Source: JANNMJ01 sp031397815 (GTDB taxonomy: Bacteria > Bacteroidota > Bacteroidia > Cytophagales > Hymenobacteraceae). Taken from it: a DNA stretch of 17,756 nt. Numbering within the stretch: the stretch's first letter is position 1; every line of letters starts with the position of its first letter. The notes beneath the pieces are model-generated. The model was not told the DNA's origin. It saw only the letters and a program-made list of their open reading frames with translations, and did not search any database. Both the position numbers and the translations under genes were made by a program. Below are positions 1-8,306 of this stretch, piece by piece. Location of the stretch: the NCBI GenBank assembly GCA_031397815.1, contig JANNMJ010000077.1:1-17756 (forward strand). The letters are read 5' to 3'.

Positions 1-101
1 TGCTGCTCGCCGGCCTCGACCAGGCGGACCGCTTCGAGCTTGAAGGAAAGAGGATAATACCGCCGACCGCTCGGGGTCGACGAAAATTCAGAAACACGCA
101 T
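1..101 (-). CDS. IS3-type transposase OrfA, N-terminal part (runs off the window)
   Basis: A 33-codon reading frame starts at the ATG complementary to 99-101 and is still open at the window edge. An in-frame TAG lies immediately before this ATG, so the start is well placed. The visible peptide contains RRYYPLSFKLEAVRLVEAGE, which is the typical opening of the helix-turn-helix OrfA protein of IS3-family insertion sequences (HTH_Tnp_1 type): a basic stretch, then SFKxEAVRLV. In that family OrfA binds the terminal repeats and is fused to the DDE catalytic OrfB by programmed frameshifting. Only the first third of OrfA can be seen, so whether the element is intact is unknown. It could also be a transposase-derived HTH protein; the family call is from recognition by eye. 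Confidence 0.7.
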   Translation of the reverse strand, partial: MRVSEFSSTPSGRRYYPLSFKLEAVRLVEAGEQ

Positions 102-623
102 CTACGGTAAAGATGGTGTACAGCCTACGCCGGACGAGACATACAGCTTCCTTGCTGAGCTTGCACTGCCGGTGGGCTGCTCGCTAACGATGATTTCGGG
201 TAGCGCTCTGATAGGATAGCGCACACTGGTTGAATTTGGTCGGAATGCGAAGCCGCCCAACTGCCGCCCTTTTAGTGGGGTGGCGGCCGGGCAATCTTAA
301 TTTTTTGCAGAGGGTCCTAGTTTATCTCAACTTGACCTGCCGGTAGGAGACAGGTAGCCTGAACCTCGTCCGCAGGTTTTGCAAGTACGTCTCACTACTG
401 GTAACTGCGGCGGTCCGGTCTACTGGATTAAGCCCAGCGCATAAATATAGAAAAAATAAACCTTCTGCTCTGCTGTCGTTTTTCTTGCGGTTGCCGTATA
501 CAGGGGATTGCGTCGCTTAGTATGCTGCTGCCGTACTTGCGCGCGCTGGATGGCGGGCGATTCCGCTCCGTGTCCTGTTTTGCGGCTCCTTCCTGTTAAT
601 TATTAGCGGCAATCACGTACAAA
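102..623. other. Gene-free stretch between transposase and histidine kinase
   Basis: No convincing coding frame was seen on either strand. The first part (about 102-290) may be the untranslated end of the IS element whose transposase begins at 101, but I could not identify a terminal inverted repeat. A GC-rich inverted repeat (GCCGCC at 263-268, GGCGGC at 282-287) is followed 13 bases later by six T residues at 301-306. The rest (about 310-623) should hold the promoter and leader of the kinase; it has AT-rich patches at 443-460 but no perfect TAnnTTTG box. Confidence 0.5.
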
Positions 624-3600
624 ATGAAAGAAAACGAGGAGCGGTATCACAGCCTGATCGAAGCCAGCCTTGATCCGCTGGTGATCGTTGATCCGGAGGG
701 CCGAATTACGCAGGCCAACGAAGCGATGGTCAGTATTACTGGCATTGCCCGCGAAGCGCTGGTAGGCTCGGCCTGTTTCGGCTACTTCACCGAGCCAGAT
801 AAGGTGCGGGAGGTGTATGAGGAGGTGTTGCGAAGGGGCAAAGTGACCGATTTCCGACTGACGATCAAGGACCAGGAAGGGAAACTGACCGAAGTTCTGT
901 TCAACGGCTCGGTCTTTCGCGACGATGGCGCGAACATTCTGGGAGCCGTGATCGTGACCCGCAATCTGGCCGAGCGCAAGTGGGCCGACGAGTTGCGTAT
1001 CGCCAACAAAGAGCTGGCGATTCACAACGATGAAAAAGAAAAACGCGACGACGAGCTAAGTATCGCCAATGAAGAGCTGGCGTTTCAGAACGACGAAAAA
1101 GAAAAGCGCGCCGACGAGCTAAGTATCGCTAATGTCGAGCTGGCGTTTCAGAATGATGAAAAGGAAAAACGCGCCGATGAGTTAAGCATCGCTAACAAAG
1201 AATTGGCGTTTCAGAACGATGAAAAAGAAAAACGCGCCGCCGAGCTGAGCGTTGCCAACGCGGAGCTGGCTTTCCAGAACGACGAAAAGGAAAAACGCGC
1301 CCAAGAATTAAGTGTCGCCAACACAGAGTTGGCCTTCCAGAACGACGAGAAGGAAAAACGCGCGCAGGAGCTGAGCGTTGCCAACACGGAATTGGCCTTC
1401 CAGAACGACGAAAAGGAAAAGCGCGCCGACGAGCTGAGCGTCGCCAATATCGAGCTTGCTTTCCAAAATGACGAAAAGGAAAAACGTGCGGCCGAGTTGA
1501 GTATTGCCAACACCGAGCTGGCTTTCCAAAACAACGAAAAAGAAAAGCGCGCTGCCGAATTAAGTATTGCCAACGCCGAGCTGGCGTTTCAGAATGACGA
1601 GAAGGAAAAACGCGCCCAAGAGCTGAGCATTGCCAACACGGAGCTGGCGTTCCAGAATGACGAAAAGGAAAAACGCGCCCAGGAGCTGAGCATTGCCAAT
1701 ACGGAGCTGGCGTTTCAGCACGCGGAAAAAGAAAAGCGCGCGGATGAGTTGAGCGTTGCCAATATCGAGCTGGCTTTCCAAAATAACGAGAAAGAAAAGC
1801 GCGCCGCCGAATTAAGTATTGCCAACACGGAGCTGGCGTTTCAGAACGACGAGAAGGAAAAACGCGCCCAAGAGCTGAGCATCGCCAACACGGAGCTGGC
1901 GTTTCAGAACGACGAGAAGGAAAAACGCGCCCAAGAGTTAAGCATCGCCAACACGGAGCTGGCGTTTCAGAACGACGAGAAAGAAAAGCGCGCCGCCGAG
2001 CTCGTGATTGCTAACAAAGAGCTGGCGTTTCAGAACGACGAAAAAGTGAAGCGGGCCGCCGAGCTGCGGATTGCAAATTATGCCAGGGGCTTGATTGAAG
2101 CCAGTCGCGATCCGTTGGTCACAATCAGCCCGGAAGGCAAGATCACCGATATGAACCAGGCGACGGTAAATATCACCGGCATTGAGCGAGAAACGCTTCT
2201 GGGTTCTGATTTCTTTGATTATTTCACTGACCAGCAGATGGCGCGTGAAGTATACGAGGAAGTGTTTGCGAACGGCTCCGTGGCCGATTCGCCCCTCACT
2301 TTACGCCACAAAGACGGCAAGCTGACGGACGTGCTGTTCAACGGTTCGGTGTACAAAAACGACAAAGGCATCGTGCTGGGGGTGGTGATCGTGGCGCGCG
2401 ACGTGACTGATCAGAAACGCATTGCCACCGAGCTGGTGGTGGCCAAGGAAGCCGCCGAAATGGCCACCAGCGTAGCCGAAGATGCCAAAGCGAAGGCCGA
2501 AAAAGCCACCTTGATCGCCGAAGACGCGGTGAAGGCGAAGCAGCAGTTTTTGTCGAATATGAGCCACGAAATTCGGACGCCGATGAACGCCATCATCGGG
2601 TTTACGAAAGTGCTGCTGAAGACGGAGCTCTCGGACAAGCAGCGGGAATACTTAAGCGCCATTAAAATCAGCGGCGACGCGCTGATCGTGCTCATCAACG
2701 ACATTCTCGATCTGGCCAAAGTAGATGCCGGCAAGATGACGTTCGAGCAGATTCCCTTCAAGATGGCGACTTCCATCTCGGCGATGGTGCATTTGTTTGA
2801 AACCAAGATTCAGGAAAAAAACCTGACTCTGGTGCAGGAATACGACGCCCGGATTCCGGACGTCCTGCTCGGCGACCCCGTCCGGCTGCACCAGATTATC
2901 CTGAACCTGATCAGCAACGCCGTCAAGTTTACCACGGTTGGCCGCATCACAGTCAGCGTGAGGATGCTGGTGCAAGATCCGGAAAATGCCATCCTCGAAT
3001 TTGCCGTCACTGACACCGGTATCGGCATCGAGGCGGCAAAGCTCGGCAGCGTCTTCGACGATTTTCAGCAGGCCACCAGCGGCACCTCGCGCCTGTACGG
3101 AGGCACCGGCCTGGGGCTGGCCATTGTCAAAAATCTGGTCGAACCGCAGGGCGGGTCTATCAATGTCCGCAGTGAATACGGTCAGGGCTCCACGTTCAGC
3201 TTTATCCTGAGCTTCCGGAAAACACTGGAAAAAGTAGAAGAAATCCATCAGGGAGTGGCCTTGGAAGAGGGCTTTAAAGACGTTCGGATTTTAGTGGTCG
3301 AGGACATTGCCCTCAACCAGCTGCTGATGCAAACGTTGCTCGAAGAATTCGGCTTCCAGATGGATGTCGCCGGCAACGGCAAGATTGCCATCGAGATGCT
3401 GCGAAAATGCAATTACGATATCATTCTGATGGACCTTCAAATGCCCGAAATGAACGGCTTTGAAGCCACCGAATTCATTCGTAGCAACCTGAAGTCGCGC
3501 ACCCCGATTATTGCCTTGACGGCGGACGTGACGACCGTAGACGTGGAAAAGTGCAAGGCGGTTGGAATGAACGATTATATCTCAAAACCAATTGACGACA

Positions 3601-4082
3601 AGCTGCTGTACAGCAAAATCATTAAATACCTTAAAAATCCGGAGTACAACCAAAATCGCCCGGACGTGCTGCCGCCTACACCTGCCCTCAGCTGCGTCAA
3701 TTTCGATTATCTGCAGCGCATCACCAAGAGCAACTCCAGGATGATCCAGCTCATAGAGCTTTACTTACAGGAAATTCCGCCGCTCGTGCAGAAAATGAAA
3801 ACGGCGATTGAGGACAAGAACTGGGCAGACCTGAAGATTTCTACCCATTCCATCATCCCCACTTTTTCGACGATGGGCATTCACCCAGAGTTTGAGGAGG
3901 TGGCCAAATCCATTCAGGCGCGGGCGGCCAGCTTGATCGAAGGTGGTAAAGGCAAAGCGGTAAGCCCGGAAACCCTTTCTTTTCTGCGCGCGCAATACCT
4001 GAAAATAGAGACGATTTGCGCCCAGGCAGCTCAGGAGCTGGAAGCGAAACTGCGGGCGATGGACATGCCGCTAAAATCCTGA
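624..4082 (+). CDS. Soluble hybrid sensor histidine kinase with PAS, 17 x 21-residue repeats, PAS, HisKA, HATPase, REC and HPt
   Basis: This 1152-residue protein is a one-polypeptide phosphorelay. PAS domain 1 spans about residues 8-118, followed by 17 tandem 21-residue repeats (123-479), PAS domain 2 (about 486-600), and a short Ala/Lys/Glu coiled coil. The HisKA dimerisation domain has phospho-acceptor His648 in SNMSHEIRTPMN. The ATPase domain shows the N box (Asn765 in LNLISNAVKFT), G1 (DTGIGI, from Asp797) and G2 (GGTGLGLAI, from 826). The receiver has acidic Asp894, phospho-acceptor Asp937 (LMDLQMPEMNG) and Lys988 (SKP). A C-terminal HPt domain has candidate His1075. There is no signal peptide or membrane segment, so it should be cytoplasmic. 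ATG 624 is the first start after an in-frame TAA at 597; no clear ribosome binding site is visible. No regulator gene with an output domain is adjacent, so its target is unknown. Confidence 0.95.
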   Translation: MKENEERYHSLIEASLDPLVIVDPEGRITQANEAMVSITGIAREALVGSACFGYFTEPDKVREVYEEVLRRGKVTDFRLTIKDQEGKLTEVLFNGSVFRDDGANILGAVIVTRNLAERKWADELRIANKELAIHNDEKEKRDDELSIANEELAFQNDEKEKRADELSIANVELAFQNDEKEKRADELSIANKELAFQNDEKEKRAAELSVANAELAFQNDEKEKRAQELSVANTELAFQNDEKEKRAQELSVANTELAFQNDEKEKRADELSVANIELAFQNDEKEKRAAELSIANTELAFQNNEKEKRAAELSIANAELAFQNDEKEKRAQELSIANTELAFQNDEKEKRAQELSIANTELAFQHAEKEKRADELSVANIELAFQNNEKEKRAAELSIANTELAFQNDEKEKRAQELSIANTELAFQNDEKEKRAQELSIANTELAFQNDEKEKRAAELVIANKELAFQNDEKVKRAAELRIANYARGLIEASRDPLVTISPEGKITDMNQATVNITGIERETLLGSDFFDYFTDQQMAREVYEEVFANGSVADSPLTLRHKDGKLTDVLFNGSVYKNDKGIVLGVVIVARDVTDQKRIATELVVAKEAAEMATSVAEDAKAKAEKATLIAEDAVKAKQQFLSNMSHEIRTPMNAIIGFTKVLLKTELSDKQREYLSAIKISGDALIVLINDILDLAKVDAGKMTFEQIPFKMATSISAMVHLFETKIQEKNLTLVQEYDARIPDVLLGDPVRLHQIILNLISNAVKFTTVGRITVSVRMLVQDPENAILEFAVTDTGIGIEAAKLGSVFDDFQQATSGTSRLYGGTGLGLAIVKNLVEPQGGSINVRSEYGQGSTFSFILSFRKTLEKVEEIHQGVALEEGFKDVRILVVEDIALNQLLMQTLLEEFGFQMDVAGNGKIAIEMLRKCNYDIILMDLQMPEMNGFEATEFIRSNLKSRTPIIALTADVTTVDVEKCKAVGMNDYISKPIDDKLLYSKIIKYLKNPEYNQNRPDVLPPTPALSCVNFDYLQRITKSNSRMIQLIELYLQEIPPLVQKMKTAIEDKNWADLKISTHSIIPTFSTMGIHPEFEEVAKSIQARAASLIEGGKGKAVSPETLSFLRAQYLKIETICAQAAQELEAKLRAMDMPLKS
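990..2060 (+). repeat. 17 tandem copies of a 63-bp coding repeat inside the histidine kinase
   Basis: Seventeen 63-bp units encode 21-residue repeats with consensus ELSIANTELAFQNDEKEKR plus two variable residues (AA, AQ, AD or DD); a broken eighteenth unit (ELRIAN) runs into PAS2. Twenty-one residues are three heptads, so the array can form one continuous two-stranded coiled coil or signalling helix. Variation is concentrated at the residue after IAN (K, E, V, A, T, I) and at the last position. Codons differ between many units, but units 14 and 15 share at least 51 identical bases, a sign of recent unit duplication. Confidence 0.95.
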
Positions 4083-4128
4083 TATTACGCAGCGGGGTAG
4101 CCGGCAGTGCGCAGCGCCACTTTGGCCG

Positions 4129-4362
4129 ACCATCACTTTCGGTACCCCCACACTCACTCGTTTCCTGCCCGACGGCGACGCGCTTGGCGGCACCGTGTAT
4201 CTGGATACCAATGGCAACGGCACCCACAACCCCGGCGAAGGCATAATGCCGACGCTGGTGGTAGTAGAAGTGCAGCCAGGGCCGCTTTACGTTTCTACTA
4301 AGCCAGGCGACTTACTTTACAAGTTGCACGCTCTACTTTCATCTTCTGACCTCCCTCGCTGA
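4129..4362 (+). pseudogene. Remnant of a secreted protein with a DTNGNG (SdrD B-like) repeat
   Basis: An open stretch without a start codon encodes GGTVYLDTNGNGTHNPGEG and then IMPTLVVVEVQPGPLYVST before ending at TGA 4360-4362. The pattern G-x-V-x-x-D-x-N-x-N-G-x-x-x-x-G-E is the hallmark of SdrD B-like and related Ig-type repeats of secreted surface proteins, in which the Asp/Asn loop usually binds calcium. The final 18 or so residues do not fit that pattern and are probably out-of-family sequence. There is no signal peptide, no start and no partner domain, so this is most likely debris of a larger exported protein destroyed by rearrangement. The frame is already open at 4081, so the left limit is approximate. 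The rest of the gap up to 4509 holds no gene. Confidence 0.55.
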
Positions 4363-4419
4363 AACGGTCTTTGCGAAGGGTTTCTGTAATGGGCTAGCTG
4401 TAAGACATTGCGCACACGC

Positions 4420-4444
4420 ACGTTCGGGGTATCATACCCGACGT
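4420..4444. other. Imperfect palindrome
   Basis: The arms ACGTTCGGGGTAT and ATACCCGACGT pair over 11 bases with two single-base bulges and one central base. With so short a centre it is more like a protein-binding palindrome than an RNA hairpin. No T-run follows on either strand, so it is not a standard terminator. It lies in the gap between the convergent kinase and 150-residue genes. Confidence 0.3.
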
Positions 4445-4509
4445 TAGGCTTGTTCCTGATTCTTTCCGCTCAAGTGCGACTACCCTAGGCATCAGCTGGG
4501 TTACAGCGC

Positions 4510-4962
4510 TTACCGCAGCCAGCCAATGATGATCGACAACAGGCTAGTATTCGACTTTTTTTTGCTAGCCGTCTCCTCTTCTTGACCGCCAAGTCGTTCT
4601 AACTTGGCCTTCCAGTGATCAAGTGTCATGCTAGCATCACCACGCCACGGTTCAGTCTGTGGTATGTTGACCTGCATTTTTTCTATGTCTTTCTTTAGCT
4701 CTTTACGGCGGGCATTTCTAGCCTCAGGGGTCGTTAAAAAGCCAATGACTCGAATGAGCGCTACGTCCTCTTTGCCAAATACTTGCTGTGTATTGTGTTT
4801 TTTATCGCGGCTTAATGGATTTGACGCGAGGGTGTCGATGTAGTTGATCTCGAAGACCCCTTCATCGTTTGGCTTAGGAAAGACATCACCACCGCGATAG
4901 CAGAAGACTTCAGCTTCGGGATCCAGCTTGCTTAACTTTTCCAGTAATTCTCGAACTTTCAT
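4510..4962 (-). CDS. Hypothetical protein, 150 residues
   Basis: I do not recognise a named family with certainty. The N-terminus (MKVRELLEKLSKLDPEAEV, then FCYRGGD) resembles a widespread type of small protein that opens with a VxELxxxLsxLdPdAeV helix; these have no agreed function. The middle (about 75-125) is rich in charged residues (RNARRKELKKDIEKM) and looks helical. The C-terminus ends in a short hydrophobic stretch, SLLSIIIGWLR, too short for a full membrane span but possibly an amphipathic anchor. The gene is less GC-rich than its neighbours (43% over 4681-4740 against 70% over 6121-6180, counted by hand). It lies 80 bases downstream of the helicase gene on the same strand but has its own promoter-like box, so it is probably transcribed separately as well. 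Confidence 0.75.
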   Translation of the reverse strand: MKVRELLEKLSKLDPEAEVFCYRGGDVFPKPNDEGVFEINYIDTLASNPLSRDKKHNTQQVFGKEDVALIRVIGFLTTPEARNARRKELKKDIEKMQVNIPQTEPWRGDASMTLDHWKAKLERLGGQEEETASKKKSNTSLLSIIIGWLR

Positions 4963-4982
4963 AATGCGACCTGATAGCGTTT

Positions 4983-4990
4983 CAAATTTA
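4983..4990 (-). promoter_or_regulatory. Bacteroidota-type -7 promoter box for the 150-residue gene
   Basis: On the minus strand this reads TAAATTTG, a full match to the Bacteroidota primary sigma factor -7 consensus TAnnTTTG, about 20 bases before the ATG at 4962. That leaves a leader of only around 10-15 bases. A clear -33 TTG element at the expected distance is not visible, which weakens the call. Confidence 0.5.
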
Positions 4991-5042
4991 ATGACTCTTT
5001 ATGATAGTAATCGTCGCCGAATGAAAATCTTGAGTTATTCAT

Positions 5043-8000
5043 CTACCCGACCGCCATCTTGCCCGCGTCGTGCCAGAGAAAACCGGGCATCGTTGTAGCC
5101 AGCTCCCACGTGATTTGCATCGGCCGCGACCCTTGGTGACGCACGTAACGCACCGGCCCGAGGCAGACATATGGCACCGTCAGGCCGGCGTCGGTCTGGT
5201 TTTGCTCGCGCACGAAGAGCAGAATGGTTTTTCCCCGCTGCGCGTGCTCGATGTAGGAGCGGCCTTTGGGCGTTTCCTCGCCGGTCGCGTTCTGCGATTC
5301 CCAGTGAAACAGCGTCTCGCTGATAGCGTAATCGTGGTAGAGCGTGCTGGGCGAGTAGTCTTTCGCTGATTTTTGCAACGTCACGAACAGCAGCTCGGCG
5401 TTGAGCGCCGGGAGATTCAACACACCCTCACGCTGGGCGGGCGCCCGCTCAAAGGTCCAGTACCCGACGGCGCACAGGATTTCGTCGCGCGAGTAACGGG
5501 CGTGCAATTCCAGTGGGGAGGGGAAAGGCACGGCCAAGGGCTGCGGGGGAATTTCGACGCGGTTTTCACAGACCTCCAGCACTTCGCGCGCTTCGGTCGC
5601 GAGGGTAGGGGCGGCGCGGAAGACCGTGAGGCTGTCGGCTAGCGTAGCATACCCGTTTTTTGGTCCAGGCTCCTGAACGAGCAGGTAGTGCAGCATCAGC
5701 CCCAACGCGTGACCGTGCGTTTGGTCGAGTAAATCGGTAATGGGAATTTCTGAGTCGAATACGGCTTTTGCAAATCGAATCAAGCCCGGCGCGTTGAGCT
5801 GAGCCAGGCGCCAAACGGCCGCTATTAAATGCGCTTCCTCAGCGGATACGCTTGCAGCGGGTATTACTAAAACGTTCGCGCGACGCTTGACGGCGTACCA
5901 GCCCCGGTCTTCGCGGGCGCGATTGCGGTAAATATCAGCCATCGAAAAGCCCGTGTGCGCCAGAAAATACGGGAGCGTGAGCGGCAGCGGCGATTCGAAC
6001 GAAAAACCTTCGACCCGGCGCACCAGCGTGCGGAGATTAGCGCCGGTTGCGGCGCGAATATTTTCCAGAATGGCGGCCATCGCCTCGCGTTCGAGCTGGA
6101 TGGAGCAGCCCGGCGGCAGATGGCCGAACCCCGTTTCTACTTCGTGCTGCACGGTGGTGCCCGTGCGGCCCACCAGCGCCCGAAACCGCTGCTCGTAGGA
6201 ATATTCGGCGCGGGCCTGACCGACGAAGTCCAGCACGGTGAGGCACTCTTTGCTCTCGTGCAGGCGCAGCCCGCGGCCGAGCTGTTGCAGGAAAATGGTG
6301 AGGCTTTCAGTGGGCCGCAGGAACACGACGGTATCCACTTCGGGAATATCAACGCCCTCGTTGAACAGGTCCACCACGCACAGGTAGCTCAGCTTTCCGC
6401 TCCGCAGCTCCGCTACGGCCACGAGGCGGTCGGCCGCGGCAGGGTCGCCGGACGCCAAGTAAGCGGCTTTATAACCGGCCGCCTGCAGCGCGTCGGCCAT
6501 TCGGCGGGCGTGCTCGCGCGAGACGCAGAAGACGAGCGCGCGCACGGCGTGCGGGTCGAGCAAGTAGCGCGGCAGGGCGTCGAGAATGGCGGCCGTGCGG
6601 GCTTTACTGGCGGCATAGAGCTGGGTTAGTTCCTCCGTCGCATACTTGCCGCCGCTCCACCGCACGGCGCGGTAATCGACGGGATCGGTGACGCCGAAAT
6701 ACTGGAACGGCACCAGCAAGCCGCGCGCAATGGCTTCGGGGAGACGGATTTCGGCGGCAATAGCGTCGTCGAAATCGGCGAGAATGCTCGTGCCATCGGC
6801 CCGTTCCGGCGTGGCGGTCAGGCCGAGGAGAATCGTGGGGTGAAAGAGCGTCAGCAGCGGCCGGTACGAGGCGGCGGCCACGTGATGCACTTCGTCGATG
6901 ATAATGAAGGCGAAGTGCGTCGGCGTTAATACCCGCTCAAAGAACGTGGTGCGCTGGGCATCAAACGTCTGAACGGACACGAACAAATGGTCGTACGCCG
7001 TCGGCTGCGCCCCACCCACCCACAGCTCGCCAAAATTGGCTTCGCCCAGAATATGGCGGAACGTGGCCCGCGCCTGCCGCAGCATCTCCTCGCGGTGGGC
7101 CACGAAGAGCAGCCGGGGCAATCCGCCGATCTGCCGGGCGAAACGGGCATAGTCAAACGCCGCCAGCACCGTTTTACCGGTGCCCGTGGCCGCGACGACC
7201 AGATTGCGGTGGCGGCCGTGAAACGCGCGCTCCGTGGCGAGCCGGTCCAGCATTTCCTGCTGATAGGGGTACGGTCGCAGATGGAAATTCGGGAGCGTCT
7301 CGGAATCCCCAGAGACACTGGCGCCGGCTTTTTTCAGCGCTTCCCGCAGCTTCTGGCGGTGCTCCTCGGTATCCGCAAATGGCTCAAACTCGGCCGAATT
7401 CCAGTACGTCTCGAACGTGCCGCCGAATTTGGCCAGAATCGTCGGGCTGTCCTGCGCCGTGAGCTTGACGTTCCATTCCAGTCCGCTGGTGAGGGCCGAG
7501 CGGCTCATATTACTCGATCCGATGTAGGCCGTGCTCAACCCCGACCGCCGCCCGAATAGGTACGCTTTGGCGTGCAGCCGCTCGTGGGCGATGTTGTACG
7601 AGACGCGCACCTCCGCGCCGGGCAGACGGGCCAGCCGCTCGACGGCTTTGAAATCGGTGGCGCCCATATAGGTCGTGGTCAGCACCCGCAGCTTATGCCC
7701 TTTTTGGGCAAACGCTTCCAGTGCGGGCAGCAACAACCGCAGCCCGCTCCACTTCACAAACGAGACGATCAGGTCAATAGAATCGGCCGTCGCGATCTCT
7801 TTGCGCAATTCGGTATCGAGCGAAATCTCCGAATTGCCGCCGCTGAACAACGCGGATTGCGAAAAGCGTAAGGCTGGTTCGATGCCATCCAGATGCTCCG
7901 CCAGGCGGTTCTGGAGCGCGAGCGGCACCTGCACACGCGGAAGCACCGCCCGCAGCAGCGCCCCAGCAGGTTCGATGAGCAGGTCGGGTGCCACGTGCTC

Positions 8001-8279
8001 CGCCTCCGCTTGCAGGTAGCCAATCAGCCGATTGACGAGCTCAATCTGCGGGGCCACCTCGTCGTTTTTCGCGAGCTGCCCGAGTAGCTGGCCCACCAGG
8101 CCGCTGAGGTAGCGAGTCAGAAACAGCGCGGCCCGGTCGGGGTTCAGCGGCTGCTCGGCTACGGCGAAGGTGTCCAGGTTAACGGTCTGGAGCTGCGTGC
8201 GCAGGGCTTCGGTAATCAGGTTTTCGTAGTGGCCGGGCTGCACGGAAGGAGAAGGGGGTAGAAGTAAACGGGCGGGCAA
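5043..8279 (-). CDS. PLD-type nuclease / DEVH helicase with DUF3427-like C-terminus
   Basis: The 1078-residue protein joins a phospholipase D-type nuclease to a superfamily 2 helicase. An N-terminal helical region (about 1-145) contains PGHYENLITEAL, typical of the DUF3427 helicase family. The PLD domain (about 150-300) has one HKD half-site: His236-x-Lys238 in HAKAYLF, then GSSNMSRSAL, so a dimer would be needed for a full active site. Helicase motifs follow: Walker A ATGTGKT (Lys369), DEVH (462-465), TATPER (488-493), and motif VI QQLGRGLR near 665-672. The C-terminal part (about 790-1078) fits DUF3427. The first ATG is codon 205, inside the PLD domain, so a non-AUG start is needed: TTG 8279 is used here, GTG 8243 (giving VQPGHYENLI) is equally plausible. 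It lies 27 bases after jetD in the same frame. Role inferred: DNA processing in defence. Confidence 0.9.
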   Translation of the reverse strand: MPARLLLPPSPSVQPGHYENLITEALRTQLQTVNLDTFAVAEQPLNPDRAALFLTRYLSGLVGQLLGQLAKNDEVAPQIELVNRLIGYLQAEAEHVAPDLLIEPAGALLRAVLPRVQVPLALQNRLAEHLDGIEPALRFSQSALFSGGNSEISLDTELRKEIATADSIDLIVSFVKWSGLRLLLPALEAFAQKGHKLRVLTTTYMGATDFKAVERLARLPGAEVRVSYNIAHERLHAKAYLFGRRSGLSTAYIGSSNMSRSALTSGLEWNVKLTAQDSPTILAKFGGTFETYWNSAEFEPFADTEEHRQKLREALKKAGASVSGDSETLPNFHLRPYPYQQEMLDRLATERAFHGRHRNLVVAATGTGKTVLAAFDYARFARQIGGLPRLLFVAHREEMLRQARATFRHILGEANFGELWVGGAQPTAYDHLFVSVQTFDAQRTTFFERVLTPTHFAFIIIDEVHHVAAASYRPLLTLFHPTILLGLTATPERADGTSILADFDDAIAAEIRLPEAIARGLLVPFQYFGVTDPVDYRAVRWSGGKYATEELTQLYAASKARTAAILDALPRYLLDPHAVRALVFCVSREHARRMADALQAAGYKAAYLASGDPAAADRLVAVAELRSGKLSYLCVVDLFNEGVDIPEVDTVVFLRPTESLTIFLQQLGRGLRLHESKECLTVLDFVGQARAEYSYEQRFRALVGRTGTTVQHEVETGFGHLPPGCSIQLEREAMAAILENIRAATGANLRTLVRRVEGFSFESPLPLTLPYFLAHTGFSMADIYRNRAREDRGWYAVKRRANVLVIPAASVSAEEAHLIAAVWRLAQLNAPGLIRFAKAVFDSEIPITDLLDQTHGHALGLMLHYLLVQEPGPKNGYATLADSLTVFRAAPTLATEAREVLEVCENRVEIPPQPLAVPFPSPLELHARYSRDEILCAVGYWTFERAPAQREGVLNLPALNAELLFVTLQKSAKDYSPSTLYHDYAISETLFHWESQNATGEETPKGRSYIEHAQRGKTILLFVREQNQTDAGLTVPYVCLGPVRYVRHQGSRPMQITWELATTMPGFLWHDAGKMAVG

Positions 8280-8306
8280 GCTAAAGTGTCGGATGACTTC
8301 CGCGCG

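Noticed and set aside
263..306. GCCGCC/GGCGGC hairpin followed by TTTTTT as a terminator
   Set aside because: The T-run begins 13 bases after the stem and the stem is only six pairs, so it does not fit an intrinsic terminator; no gene ends nearby on the plus strand within the window.
1211..1781. Antisense ORFs opposite the kinase repeats
   Set aside because: They are mirror images of the 63-bp repeat in other frames and stay open only because the repeat lacks stops there.
6926..7318. Overlapping minus-strand ORFs inside the helicase gene, and large plus-strand ORFs opposite jetC (9578-10687) and jetB (12954-13550)
   Set aside because: They are shadow frames of GC-rich genes whose true frames carry full sets of conserved motifs.
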